Below are positions 44,980-57,600 of a stretch of DNA of 64,000 nt, piece after piece. Within the stretch, counting starts at the first letter, position 1. Each line of letters starts with the position of its first letter. The DNA is taken from NCBI RefSeq assembly GCF_949628215.1, contig NC_134288.1, positions 7,447,682 through 7,511,681 on the forward strand. Direction: 5' to 3'. Position numbers and translations under genes: made by a program. The DNA is from Phalacrocorax aristotelis (taxonomy: Eukaryota > Chordata > Aves > Suliformes > Phalacrocoracidae). Under the pieces are notes generated by a model. That model was not told the DNA's origin, ran no database searches, and saw only the letters and a program-made list of their open reading frames with translations.

Positions 44980-47900
44980 TTAAAATGATGCTTTATAGCT
45001 GCTTTATTTTTGTGAAGTCACCTCATTTTTGTGATCCTCTTCTAAATTGAGAGGTTTTCTGCAGCTCAGGCTCATTCATGTTTCAGATCCTTGACACAGG
45101 CAACGTCCTAAGGGTTATTAATAGTGTGCGATGGATGGCAGAGGGCTCTGGTTCAACTCACTTGTAATTAAGTAGAGATCCTGACCTGGCCTTCGTAACT
45201 TAGGTTGGTCAGCTGGAGGACTTCCAGCCACAGGGACACAAATTGGCACCACCTCTGTTCCTTCTTGTGAAATAACAAGAAGAAAGCTCTGGGGTGGCCC
45301 TGGAGGACAAACTAGCCACCCACCTTTTGGCTTTTCATGTTTTCCTGATGCCCAGATCTTCCTAGTTGGCAAAGTTTTAAGAGTTTTGAACTGAGAACGT
45401 TTTGTCTTGAAGCACTGCTGGTTGTTGGTACTATGTCTGACATTCTCCCCTAGCTTTCTAGGGAGTAAATATTACAATGTAGTAGTTTAAATAAAATAAG
45501 TTACTTATTGTCATTAATTGCCTACTGCTGTGCTAAGCGTACCTGTTCTCTGAGCTAAACTTCCCTTGGCTTGGCATATACTCAGACAGTAGACCCCCGT
45601 GGCCTCGCAGGTGGGCAAGCGTCAAAGAGGGGGAGCTCAACTCTTAGTGAGGCTTAAACTGCAAAATCCAAGAAATCGAAAGGTTGGATCCCCTCATGGC
45701 TGTGCAATCAGAATGTGTGTATATACATGTATGTGGTTTATTGCATTATAAATACCATAGTATGATTTTGTTTTTTAAGTCACCAGCTCTTGCCCAAGCA
45801 CAAGAGAAGCAGAAGATGGAGAAATGCCCGGGACGTGTCTGTCCCAGGCAAGCAGCTCTTCCAGGGACAAGTGCTGCAGCATCAGCAGTCGCGTGCTTGT
45901 CTGTCCCTAGAGACCTGGGCCTGCAGACGGGGCAGTGTTCGGGTTTCATTGCTAGGCTGCTGAAAAAACACTACAGCAGTGATGTTTCTGTATGCATATG
46001 GACATTTCATTTAATCAGGCTCTCCTGCAAAGCATGGCAGATTGGAGAAAGAGAAGGGGGCAGTGTGTTCCATTTTCATATAAAAATAAAAATGCAGAAG
46101 CAGCCATCAGATGAAGCTATTTGGATCCTGCTGCTGCAAACAAAATACAGACATGGAAAGAATTCTGAAGAGTTGGATCTAGCTGCAAAGTAATTCCCAT
46201 GAAATATTCTGCAACACTTTTTATTAGTGTTATGGTACTGTAACTTTATGGTGAAAAGCTAAATAATTTTTATGGTAGTCAAAAAAACCTGTTTAAAAGT
46301 CATTGATGGTGGAATATATATGTTTAACATTTTGGTTTGTTAGCTTTCTGTCTTTTGTCAGTGAAGGAAAAAATCTAAAAGTGATTTTCCTGGCTACGTG
46401 TTAGTTGCAGAATTTTTTCTTTAGGCATTTTTAAATGAAAATTTTGGCCATTTAATTTTTTTATATAGATGAATTATCAGAAAGGTCAAAATTAAAAATA
46501 GTATCATGGGAACTATTTGATTTTAACCTCAAAAGGAGCAGAAAAAAAAATCATGCTTTCCTAGTTTAAAATATGAAAATGGATCTTGCAAAGACAGGAG
46601 GCAAAACCAATGCTTTACCAGTGCTCCACCCAACCTACAAGAGGTGATACCATCTTACTGGGCGTGGAGACCTGCTTAAATACAGACACAGCTGTATTTA
46701 AAGTAAACGACAGCTCAGACCAGCTAGGAGGAGAAAACACTTGTTGCTTTAAAGTGGCTGAGGACTTGGAGGTCTGGGCTGCGGGGTTGTTAGGAGCTAC
46801 AGGCAAGCCTAACAACCAATGCGTGGGTTTGATGCTTCCCCTGCCCACCCCGGTGGGGTGGGAGAGGTACAGGGGGTGAAATGCTTTTCTCCCAGGGTTG
46901 TCTTGCTGGGGTGGTGGGAGGGAAGGACAGACTGTGCAGGGGAGCATCAGATCTATGTTCTGTTTTTAGCATTTATAGGGAGGAAGAGGAAGAAGGTTAG
47001 CTTTGTCCTACCTAAATTAAGCTACTGTTAGGCATTAAAAATAGGGCTCTTGCTTTATGAAGACTCGGAGAGCTCCCGTGCCGTGCACAGCCACGTAATG
47101 AGTCGCCCTTCTGTGGGCCAGAGGAAGTTTTCTGTTTTGCATCTCAAGCTCAGTGGGTAAAGAAGGGAAGGCAGCCTCTGAGTCTGCTGCCAGGTGCCTA
47201 CTTAAAAAAAATAACCCTGCAAATGATTTTTTGGCCCTCTTTTAAGGGTGAGGAGGGAGAAGAAAAAATTATGGGTTTGGGGGAAGTTGGTTTGATATGC
47301 ACACATCTGGGCATGGGTATGACCACTGCCTGTCGGTGTGGGCAAGGGAAGGCAGGGTTGAATGCTAGGATGGGTTGAACGCTAGCTTTTTTGTGCTAAA
47401 ATACTACAGTGGCCCAGGGGGATGTGCTGGGGACTATGCTGTGGGTGGGAGTTTGGAGGAGGTGTCTCGATGACATTTCCATAGGCTGCCGGTGCAGGTA
47501 GGATGTCCTGGCCCTGCGGTGTTCAGCTGGGGTCTGGAGTTGTCACAGCTGTACAAGTAGTTGCTAATTTTACTATTTTCGGGTTCTCCCAGGAAGATTT
47601 AACTGACCTTTCCTGACCCTATGTATGTACTTAATCTGCACAGATTAAGAATTAAGTTGAAGTTCTGTTCCCCCCCGCCCCCCCCATCCCATAGAAGATT
47701 TTCTGCTTAATTTGGAAAGGAAGGATATGATTTTATTAGTGTCTGAAACTAGGACAAGGGGAACAAAGCAGCCAGCCTGATTAGCGCCCCTGCTTATCTC
47801 CAGCCATTTTCTGTCATTTCTGGTGGATTATTCAGGCTGTGATGATAGTCTGGCATGTTCTGGAGCACAGTACAAACTGCTTCTCTTTAGGTGCTCATAA

Positions 47901-48020
47901 TTCACACTCCATTAGGATGTTGATGTAGGGAATACTTGGCAGGATGTCAGAGTTTGCCAGGCATGATGAGATTGAGTTCATCTTGTTAAACTGCATTCTG
48001 AAGTGACAATCTAGTGTTTT
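44980..48020. other. Intron 1 segment, nothing specific
   Basis: About 3 kb. The 169-codon frame at 45684-46193 (+) lacks recognisable domains. AT-rich stretch at 46.2-46.6 kb. A C7GC8 tract sits at 47670-47685. No gene or recent mobile element is supported. Confidence 0.4.
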
Positions 48021-48046
48021 TATTTTTTTTTTTTTTTCCCCCACAG
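48016..48046 (+). other. Long pyrimidine tract ending in CAG (cryptic acceptor-like)
   Basis: TTTTTA, T15 (48023-48037), C5, then ACAG (AG at 48045-48046). By sequence this is a strong 3' splice-site mimic on the gene strand. Joined to RIMS4 exon 1, the following sequence reaches an in-frame TAG within six codons, so it is not a coding exon of RIMS4. It could be an inactive or noncoding acceptor. Confidence 0.35.
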
Positions 48047-48049
48047 CAG

Positions 48050-50255
48050 TAGCATCCACTTAGTGGCATGGCTTGCTCCGAGCAGATACTGATGTAAAAG
48101 GGCCTGCGATACCCACCCCAACAGCCGCTCTGCTCAGCATGTGCCAGGCTGTCACAGGTGTTGGATATTCATGCAAGGCTGTGGGAAGATTTTTCTTTTT
48201 TCCCTTTGAAGTCAAACAATGGAATACTTTTATTCATCTCAGAGTTGATTCATGCCACACGAATCTTCGCACGTGTGTGTAGGGATTCAGCATCTGACTA
48301 AACAGAAAACAATCTCTTATTTTTAAACCCATTAGGAACAACATTGCAGTGACAAAGTTTGAAGCGGAGAACCTAATTGTGTTGGCTCTTCTCTCAGTGT
48401 ATTTGAAAATAAAAAGTAGGTAAAATGGTCAGCACTTCAGCAGTCTTACAGGGTGCTGAGCTGAGGCTCCCACTGCTGCTTTTTGCCCACAGACATGCCA
48501 AAGACTGGTTGTTGGACTTGGGGGCATTCTTCCTAATTACAGCAGGTTATAATATCCAGATGGGTGCTTGGTGTTTTCCCTTTTTCATTTTCAGCTCCAA
48601 ACTGATAGGCAACATCTTTACTCTGGGGCAGATCTTCATGGAGAAGAAAGCAAGAATCAATTCTTTGGTTTTGACCTTAAGACTGCAGTTTGTAGCTGTG
48701 GGAAATGAAAGGGCTTGGGAGACCACATTCAGGCCAAGGGTAGAGCAGGCAGATTTGGCACAAACTGCTGCATAGCTTGGGGCATATATCCTTTGCCAGG
48801 TCCTGTCCCACCCAGCCACGCACCCCTGGTACCCCTGGATGCTGACTGCAGATGCATTCTGCTGTTGCAGACATTCATTCCCCTCAGCTCTGCTTCTACA
48901 TGATCTGTAACATGCTCCAAAGGCTGCGTCGGCTCTGTCAGATGGGTTTTTCTCTGTTTCCCTGCTGGGGTTGTCAGTTCGTAAGCGCTGATTTGCACCT
49001 GGGCCCCATTTTGGAGCAAAGCAGATAATTCACTTGCTGAGGAACCCAAGCATGAAGCCAGAGAGCAGAGCATGCCCAGGTTGATACCCTGCAGCATGTG
49101 TGGATGCAAATTGATGCATGCCACTTGGCTTGGGTAAGAAAAGCAATAGAAATCCAGTCTCTGCTCAGGCTTGGATTAGTCTTTCCTGGAAAATACAGAA
49201 TGTTATTTTGTCCAGAGCTTTGCAGTAGGGACAAATGCAACCTGGAAGCAAGCGTCCAACTGATTTCCCTTCCTTTCCACCCTGCAACCCAAGGTGAAGT
49301 TTGGGAAGGAAAAAGCTAACCAGGTGGTTTTGCCAGACCCTTGGTATGTATTGGTGAGCTGTGGTGCTGCCTGGCTGTGTGCTTTGGGTACATCATGTTC
49401 CATGCTTGGAAGTGGTTAGTTAATTTAGGAGCAAAGCTGACTAAGTTGAAATTAATTCAATTCCTAATTTCAGGGTTAAATCATTACCAATTAATTCTGA
49501 AGTATGGGAGGGTCCATAGCACATGCATCATGCTGATTTCTTTTTGTGTTGATAGCATCCAGCAAACTGAGTAAACAAAAAGGAGAAAATTGAAAACAAA
49601 AAGGAAAAGAAAAGGTACCAGGTACCTGGGTGGGGGAAAAGAAAGTGACAGGAGAGGGAGGTAGTATAAGGGTAACAGTGAAAGGTGTGCACTCTGACCC
49701 TTAGAAACGTCAACTCAGTAAACATCTATCGTAGAGTAATTTTGTGTGGGAGTAATAATTTTATAATCACGACCTTGTGATGAGGTATTACAGAACTCGC
49801 ATAGATTTTTCAAGACTTGATGGCCTCTGAGCATGGAGAGACCTGTCAGTAGCAGAGAGGAAGGGCTTTGAAGAGCTGTGTGTTAGACTGACATAGAAGA
49901 GGATGTGAGAAATGGTGACTCTTTCCTTGGGGGAGAGAAGGGGACAATGCTACTTTTATTTCCCACCCCCAAGGTTTAAGGCAAATACAGTTCTTGGTTG
50001 CAGTCAGTTCTGCCACAGGAGTGGCACCATCCTTGAGAAGAGATGCCTCTCGATGCGGTTGACAGCTTAAAATATGTTTAAGGAAGGGAACTCTCCAAAG
50101 GCTGCTCTGTGCGATGCAGGGCACCTGCCTTGTCACCTTACTCTTCTTCATCCATTACTGGTTTGTCTGGAGGGAACTTCTGGTTACTTGGTCCGATGTC
50201 ACTGACAGAATTAGGTGAAACATGATAATGAGATCCAATTAACAAAGAACAAAAT
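48050..50255. other. Intron 1 segment, nothing specific
   Basis: About 2.2 kb with only short overlapping open frames and no recognised mobile element or CpG cluster. Confidence 0.4.
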
Positions 50256-50259
50256 TATG

Positions 50260-51335
50260 CAGTATAATTAATATCAGTCAACAAGGATTTAGGGAAAATG
50301 GGTCTTGTCAGACATTTTTTTTTCTCTGACTTTTAGTAGAAGCAGGTATCTGGGTAAATGTGATAAGTATGTAAGGGTTTTGCCCTGGAACAACATGACC
50401 CTAAAAAATGTGATAGTGATAAATAGATTAAAAACCTACTTCACATTTTGAAAAGCAGTTGTCAAGGAAAAGCCTCAAAGGCAGGAGCCTCTTTTGAAGG
50501 CCTGGTGCTATTCAGCATTTTCATTTGATTTGGAGCAAGCACAAGTTTAAACCTCACTAAATTCACAGGCAATATGCACGTTAGAAGGATAGTAAATAGT
50601 ATAAAGGGTGGGAGAGTTGTATTGAGTTGTCTGGACTTTTTGCTCTCCCTTCAAATAAAATGTGTTTTCTTACGTATTTCTTAATGTTCTACAAGGTGGT
50701 ACCAGCAGGATGGGCAGGGACTGCACAGCGTCCAGGCGAGGTGTGACACTATACCAAGAGCTTACTGTGGTCTTGGGAGATGCAAGCAGAAGCAGTGAAG
50801 ATGAGAGTATAGGCTGATTTTTATCTCTGTACATGTTTTTGCACTAAAATGCATTCTCCAATTCTGCTGTGCCTGTTCACAAAAGGGCATTTAAAACCTG
50901 GGGAGGTCATTAAAAAGATTCAAGGGCAGGAGAAAAAGATGCCAGAAAATGAGAAACATAAAGAGCTCAGTCTCTTTAACTTGTCAATAAAGATTGAGAG
51001 ATGACTTGATTACACTGTAGAAGAGTCTTTATAGTGAGAACACAAAGCAGCCCTCGTGGTAAAGAAGGGCATTAAAAAAACTGATGGGTGAGAGCTGAAA
51101 CCAGGCAAACCTAAGTCACATCTCTAAATGTCAGGCAGTAAAATAAACTGCACAGGCAAATGGCAGATTCTTCATCTCTCGATATCTTCAAATCCAGAGT
51201 GGATAACTTTTTAGAAGATATTCTTTAGCCAAACGTAAATTGTTTGGCTGAACAGGGCAAAATCTAAGTGCCCGTCAACACAGAGAACTTGGCAAAGTGT
51301 CTGCCGGTCCCTTCTGGTTCTTGGCATCTTTGAGG
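50260..51335 (+). mobile_element. Decayed ancient CR1/L3-type LINE (RT domain to 3' UTR)
   Basis: An old, heavily mutated non-LTR element in sense orientation. Near 50277-50312 the reading SQQGF..NGSCQT resembles the RT block QHGFR..SCLTN. Near 50506-50580, GCTATTCAGCATTTTCATTTGATTTGGAG and CTCACTAAATTCACAGGCAAT parallel the LFNIFINDL and LSKFADD blocks; the catalytic Asp pair is lost (Gly-Asn instead). Near 50910-51015, GATTCAAGGGCAGGAG and AAGATTGAGAGATGACTTGATTACA match the start of the 3' region. Near 51170-51335, TTCTTCATCTCTCGATATCTTCAAATCCAGAGTGGAT, TTTTTAGAAGATAT and GGTCCCTTCTGGTTCTTGG match the 3' UTR seen in old amniote CR1/L3 families. It is broken throughout. Confidence 0.65.
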
Positions 51336-51741
51336 TGCTGTGTATCTTCAGCCTGGATATTTGAGCAAAAAAATTTCTTATTCCCAAGGTCGTTCTAAAG
51401 CAGAATCCGCTCTTCAGCTGTGTGTTGCACTGCAGGCTTGACCGGCTGTTTAACCTTTGCCATTTACTGGAAAAGGTGCAGGGAATAAATCTGGTGATGC
51501 TGCAGAAAATGTTGATACTACTCTTACTGTTCTAGACACCGCTAACAATTAAATCAAGGCAAATGGTTTTGCCAGGCAACACCCACATAGACACATATCA
51601 GTTACCTTCTTGATTTGCAAAGGTGTTGAAGCACAAGATTTTAGGTAAGGGAGGAGGCACAGCCCCTATGCAGTGCTCCACACTGGCCAGAGAAGGTTGC
51701 TAGTAGGTGACTATTGCTTGTGAAATGTTTTCGGTCCGCAG

Positions 51742-52425
51742 ATGAGCAGTGCAGCTTTGTCCATATTTATTCCCTTTCTGTGCTCCCTGCAGGTGTGCCC
51801 TTCTCTCCCAGTTAAAACACTGTGTTTTTGTTACATGCTGACTGCAGGTAAAGTTGGACTACATGTGGACAGTTTAGGAACCTATATCCCATTTCTGATG
51901 GCTTTTCTGGGGATTATGCTGATCTCTTACCCTGTTTCAGTCTTGACTCTGGCCGCAGTGGTTCCTCCTCTTCTGTTCAAGGGAAACTTCTGGCAAAAAG
52001 AGACTGGAGGGTCAAAAAAGGTGGGAGAAACCTTTCTCCAGAATAATGGGCGATGCTTTGTGAGGTGCAGGTGTTGCTGTGCATCTGTGTCTGGAAGAGG
52101 AGGGAGGAACAAAGGATTCCTGTCATCTGTTCCCGTCTTGTTTTCCAGCGTTTCTCCATTTTATATATATATATATATATTTAAAAAAAAAGACTATCCA
52201 TGTGTCACAGCTGTAAAAGCAATCAGGAATACTAGAAAACCACCCAGCCGTAGAAAGCCAGCAGTTCAAAGCTGTGCATGTGGTGCTACCACTGAACTTG
52301 CCCCGTGTAAGCTGAATTGTCTCCAGTACAGTGCTCTGGTACTGCCCGTCTTCCATGGTGCTGCCTTTCCTTGTCTTTGGGCCCATCTGCTTTATGTCAT
52401 TAGCTTTGAGGCAGGAGGTGGCTAA
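51742..52425 (+). other. Unexplained 227-codon open frame (doubtful)
   Basis: The longest open frame in non-CpG-island DNA. The N-terminal half is hydrophobic (for example IPFLMAFLGIMLISY near residue 50), the middle passes through a TA microsatellite (read as alternating Tyr-Ile) and an A9 run, and the last third is Cys-rich. No domain is recognised. Its path through simple repeats argues against a real protein, and I place it in intron 1 of RIMS4 on the gene strand without evidence of its own promoter. Most likely chance. Confidence 0.15.
52162..52191. repeat. (TA)n microsatellite with adjoining A9
   Basis: About 19 bp of alternating T and A, then TTT and nine A residues. Simple repeat. 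Confidence 0.9.
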
Positions 52426-52429
52426 CAGA

Positions 52430-54480
52430 AAGCAGCAAGCACCTTGGGATTGCTCTAAAGCCTTGCTCTGTCCCAAGGCTCTCGTTTGTTGCCAGATGTG
52501 GATATACAGTCTTCCAAGTATGAATGTCTCCAGGCTCATGAGATTGGAGAACTAAGAGATTTTTTTTAAACAGGTGTTGCATAGTTGGGCACTGGGGCAT
52601 TTTTAATTTTTTTTCCTACACTTACGTAATTTGCTGCTTTGACGCTGGTTGCCTACCAAGGCTGTCATAACGACTAACCTAAAAGGATGAGTGTTCTGAT
52701 ACTGCACACATGAAGGAGGGATGGGCATTGATGGATGTAGATGACTAAAAGATTGTTTGTGGAGGTGAATGGGAGACAAATGAAATGGACCGTCAAGTCT
52801 GCCTGCAAGGCTATGGGATGCCCTCTGAAAGGGACCTAGGACCCCGTCAGAGGATCCAGCAAGCTGCACAAGGCTTGTTGAAGGTGCATCAAAGGGAACT
52901 GTTTGGCAGTGGTTGGGGAAGTAGGTACGGCCGTTTCACAAGGCTTTGCTTTTATTGATGCCTATATTGTTATTCTTGCCTGAAGGTTTGGATTTTGAAA
53001 GCACGTTAAAAATATGTTTTATGATTGTGTAAATTCCTGATTTATACAATGTGCTTCATACATTGCTCCAGGCACACAAACAGTACAAACTGTAGTTAAT
53101 GTTAACCCAGAACATGCATATTCTATCCTCATAGCCCATAGGGACGTGCGTACATATGCTGCAACAAACATGGAGACAGCAGCTGGTACAGAGCCCTGGA
53201 GCCAACACATTTACCCGGTTGGAACCCTCATGATGCCAGAGGAAAAGGGAATTTATAGATGAGTTTATGGAAGAATATTTGCCGTTGCATTTCAGTGTAG
53301 GTATAATTTGAGATGGATAGGAAGTGTTTCTGATATCTTACTGATTTTTTTTTTTAAAGCGCTGGTTCACACCAAGATCCAAAGAAGAGTGTTTTAGGTC
53401 AAGCAGTTTGCTACACAAATAAGTGATCTGCATATTTTAGGCAGGTTCTTACAGATATCCATATTTCCGAAGTAATGTGTGGAGATCCTGAGTTCTCTAG
53501 GCTCAATCGCTGGATCATTTCTTTACCAGGGTGGTACTTAAAAAGCTGGTGGGTTTCTGAGAGCACCATGGGTCAGAGGTTTGTTGCCTGAATCCAGGCT
53601 AATGCATGGGCACCTTTAAAGGATTTAGGTAATTTCTGCTTTGTTCAGAAAACTTGTAGCAGATGTTTTTCAGGATGAGTGCTGTATGTGGGATGAAATC
53701 TGGAGCTTCCTAACACCAGTTAAAGCAATTAATAGTAATGGTATTCATTACATATTCATTACATAACGGAGTTTGTTCTGAGAAACAGGCTGCTAGAGAT
53801 GGAGGATGAAAATAGCAGCTGTTAATTTCAGAGGCTGAGCCTCTGAAGACTGCACCCAGGAGGAACCAGAACCTACTTAATTCCCTTTGTGCTCTGGTTG
53901 AGGGCGTGTACGACGGGGAATAGTCCTCTCCGGGGTTTTCCACTCCTGGTGTAATTCCACATGCCACCAGGGAACTATTCTCCTATGGCCCGTCTGGGAG
54001 GGCTCCTGCCTTCACAGTACCTCCTGTGCTGTCTGGCCTTTTCCTCCCCTCTACTCCCTTGATGCTCACCAGGTGCTGCAGCTCTTTCCTGCTCCACACA
54101 ATCCGAGGCAGCAACATGGGATTTAGGAAACGTTTCAAGGCTGTACACCTCCCCTCTGCCCATGGTTACTGCTGCTGTGTTCCTGACCTGGGTAGCTCCC
54201 TGTATAGCCAGTCTGTGTGCCTGCATGCACCTGCACTTGGTGCATAATTAATTGGTACAAATGGTTGCAGTAGGTAGGATGGTAGGTATGTTTTGAGTTT
54301 CTGCTGGGCCCTGGCTTGCTAGAGCACTGGGTTTGTTCCAAAGATGACTGGGAGCTGCTGAGGAAGCAGGGCTGAGTAACGAAATGCTGCGTGAGTGCAA
54401 AATGCTGCCTGGCTGCCAGATGCCAAGCTGATCATCTGAAAGATGTTCTCTGCTTCTCCTTGACTCTGTTGTTGCAAAAT
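52430..54480. other. 3' part of intron 1, nothing specific
   Basis: About 2 kb before exon 2. A 12-bp unit, TATTCATTACA plus one base, is repeated at about 53743-53766. A T11 run is near 53347. No gene or recent mobile element is supported. Confidence 0.4.
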
Positions 54481-54496
54481 GCCCTGGGCACAATAG

Positions 54497-54527
54497 CTGA
54501 CTGTCTTTTCTCTCCTTTTGTTCCTAG
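54497..54527 (+). other. RIMS4: Branch point, pyrimidine tract and acceptor of RIMS4 exon 2
   Basis: CTGAC at 54497-54501 (putative branch A at 54500, 27 nt before the exon), then a pyrimidine-rich tract from 54502 to 54525 and AG at 54526-54527. This is a strong, conventional 3' splice site, which supports the exon call. Confidence 0.85.
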
Positions 54528-54669
54528 ATGGGGATGGTCGGAGACTGAAAGGAGCCATCCAGAGGAGCACAGAAACTGGGCTGGCTGTCGAAATGCCCAG
54601 CCGGACTGTCCGTCAAGCCAGCCATGAGTCCATTGAGGACAGCATGAACAGCTATGGATCAGAGGGAAA
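54528..54669 (+). CDS. RIMS4: RIMS4 (RIM4-gamma), coding exon 2
   Basis: 142 nt. With the single base carried from exon 1, it encodes 46 whole codons after the split GAT codon and ends with two bases of the next codon (phase 2), followed by the donor GTAAGT. The product includes GRRLKGAIQRSTETGLAVEM, then PSRTVRQASHESIEDSMNSY and GSEG. This linker is shared by the RIM family just ahead of the C2B domain and is close to mammalian RIMS4 as I know it; RIMS3 has a recognisably different version (RRSTETGIAVEM with other flanks). The residues at the exon junction read A-D-G-D-G-R-R. The two bases left over (AA) would give Asn with a following C or T, as expected in the family (SEGN). No frameshift or stop. 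The C2B exons lie off the right edge. Confidence 0.95.
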
Positions 54670-57600
54670 GTAAGTCATTGAAAGGGAGCTGGGTAATCAC
54701 TTGTGGGATGCACTGTTCTTCTTATACCCATTCATTTTCCTCCAGCATGACAGATGATGTGTTTGTTTGACTTGCCTGTGCTGCAGGTATAATGCCCATT
54801 TAATTAGAGTAGAGCGGCTCCCTCTGCCTGCGTAGCTGGCACATACTCTAGCTGTTTATATACTTTTTTTAGTGTTCTCATTATTCTGAGCTGAAGCAGA
54901 TACCCATTACTTTTAACTGCTTTGCCTTTAGAAGAATAATTCGGGGTGAATAGCTGAGGCTCATTACTGGTAATAAATTATAAGCCAGGAGTCTTTGATG
55001 TTGCACAATAGCTGTCCATCTTCCCTATTTCAAATATAGCCTTTTGGGGTTTTTTTTGGGGGTGGAGGGGAAGTGCCAAGGTGATGAAAAGGATGCAAGC
55101 AGCAAAATAATCATTCTGGTATCAAAATACATATCTAGAAGCCTGTGTATACTTTGGTAACAAGCTTTCTTTTGTTTCATCTGAGTTAGTGTCCTAAAAG
55201 AATGTATTTTAGAGACAATTTTTGACCCCAAGAAAAGTTATAACACGCTTTGCTATACTTAGGCTTCATACTAGAATGCAAAGCAGGGGATCCTTAGGCC
55301 AGAACTTTGGGGGCTGACTTGTCTGCAATTCTTGTTTTTGTATTTCCATTATTTGAAGCCATATGTGGAGATCATAATCATTTTATTAAGATGACCATTC
55401 ATGGGAATCTTTGGAGGCAAAAAACCCCAGTATTTAAAAAGGGTGCAATATATACTGTCAGATTCTGTGCTTCTAGGTATGAGGCCAAAATGTTTATATA
55501 CCTAAAACGTGCTCTGTTTAAGCCAAGTACCGCACTTGGCATTGCTCTGTACACTCTCCAGTCCTGTGTGGTATTCCAAGTACACTGTACTGCTGAAATG
55601 CTGGGAGAGTCCAAAAGCACGCTCAATTAATGTGATTCTGGTGTTAAATAAGTAACAGGCTGTAAATTAAGAGAGACTTTCTTTAGCTTTAGAAGTAGGC
55701 TAGTCCTAGAAAGGCATCATAGATCTGTGCCGAAGGTTGGAAATAGTAATGAGGCACAGGCTGCGATAGCAATCTTGTCACTCCAAAGCTGTGATGTACC
55801 TTATCTCTTCCGTGAGCTGCTGTCTCTGGAGAAATATTCCTGCTACACCACCACAGTCCTGTGGCTTGGAGTTCTGCCTCTGCTACAAGATGCAGAGGAT
55901 TGGTGATTAAGTTCAGTCCCTTGGCAGTGCGGGGCAAGAGCCTGCTTTCGTGCAGAGTAGAATTTTTTTCTTTTTATATTTACATAGGTAATCATCCTGG
56001 GAAGCAGTATAATTCTCTGAAAGGTCTGCGTCCTGTCACTGCATATGCTGGCTGCTTTGATTGTGCTTTCCTGGAGAGAGAATATTTCTACCAACAAAAC
56101 ATTGCACCCATACAGGTGCTGTTTTACCCTGAGGGCAGGCGGCGTGTAGCTATCAGCTCAACGAGGAAATAAAAATCCTGTCTTGCAATCCAAATGTCTT
56201 TATTAGAACAAGTCTAACATTTGGTATTCCAGCCTTGAACGCCGCCAGAACATCCTCACCAGCCCCTCTGCCAGGGATAGGACAGTTTCTGCACTTAGTT
56301 CTCTGAAAAGTGTGATTAAGTGGTTCCTGGACGCTTTGTTCCTAGGTGGGATAATTGATCTCCTCTGGAAAGCCAGTGGGAATTGCAGCTGTCTGTCTGA
56401 GCTGCAAGTGATAAGCAAACAGGGCTGAGTACAAAGAGCTGAGGGCTGTATTCTCTTGAAACATGGTGGGAGGGCAGTTTCTCTGCTTTCTTTTCCTGCA
56501 GCAAAGAAAGGAATTGTTTGGGGAATAGCTTTGAGGGACAGAAATGTATTCTCCTAAATCAGATTTCTCTTGACCTCTCTCATTTGCTGTAGCTGTGTTC
56601 CCAGGGAGGCAAAATGAAGATTCATGCGACTGTGTTATCTGTGGCAAGTTTCTTTTCTTTTTAATGGTGGGTTTCTGACTGATGCAGATACTCTGGGGTC
56701 AGTGGCAGTTTTCACTAGTGACTGTCAAAAAAAACAGTTTTCAGCAGGATGAGGTTGCTCTAGTTCTTCCTGCCCATGTATCTCTTCAGTACATTCACAC
56801 AGAGAAGAAAATAGGTTCAAAACCTCATCTTCTTAAGAGGGTTTGTTTTCCCAAGTTCATATGTTTTTATAATCCTTTTCAACTTAAGGACTAAAAGGAC
56901 AGCTTCCAGAAGTGAAATGGCCAAAGATTTGTTGAAACTTTGCTGCAGAAGGTCTTAAAATACCTGCTCTCAGTCATACAAATGTGCTTTTAAAGTGATG
57001 CTGATTGATTGATTCGTGTTTGCTGTGGCGAGCTGGCTGCAGCTGCCTACAGCCGCTCACGGCCAGTGCGAAGCATCACAACTGAAGAATTTTCTCTAGT
57101 GCATGATTTTGAGCAATGCTGCTTTTTGTGTGAATACCAGAGTGCACGAAATCCAGGGTTTTTCTATGGAGAGGCCTATTATGTAGGCATATACTTATCC
57201 TCAGATGTGCTAGGCCCTCCTTCAAGAAAATACTCCGTTTAGGCTTTTATGCGAATTATACTGAAGATCAGCTGGTCTAAAGGAATTTAAGCTTGCACAC
57301 ATGCCAGTAAGTGCTGACAATGTCAACACGCTGCTCCATTTAATTTTTTGCTGTATTACCCAGCTTTCATACTGCACAGTTGTTGTGTACCAGTGTAGGA
57401 AATTAATGTAATAAAACTCAATGTGAGACCTTATAGAAGGGGAAGGTGGTATTTATTCTAAACAAAAGTGATTTTGGTCATTTACACTTCTAGCTTTCAC
57501 TCACTCACGCTCTCACGGCCCTGTGCAGGCGCCAAGCCTTGTGCATCCAGGTGCTATAGCCAGGCTTGGTTGGGTGCTGCAGGGAGGACCAGGGACACCA

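Larger units (their letters stand above)
17905..54527 (+). other. RIMS4: RIMS4 intron 1 (about 36.6 kb)
   Basis: Bounded by GT (17905-17906) and AG (54526-54527), phase 1. A long first intron fits the human RIMS4 gene as I recall it. It holds CR1 copies at 33.8 and 44.5 kb, a decayed CR1/L3-type LINE at 50.3 kb, simple repeats and two CpG-enriched patches, all listed separately. No other RIMS4 coding exon was found in it. Confidence 0.88.

Noticed and set aside
45684..46193. 169-codon plus frame in intron 1
   Set aside because: No recognisable domain, no exon-like boundaries and no support beyond length.
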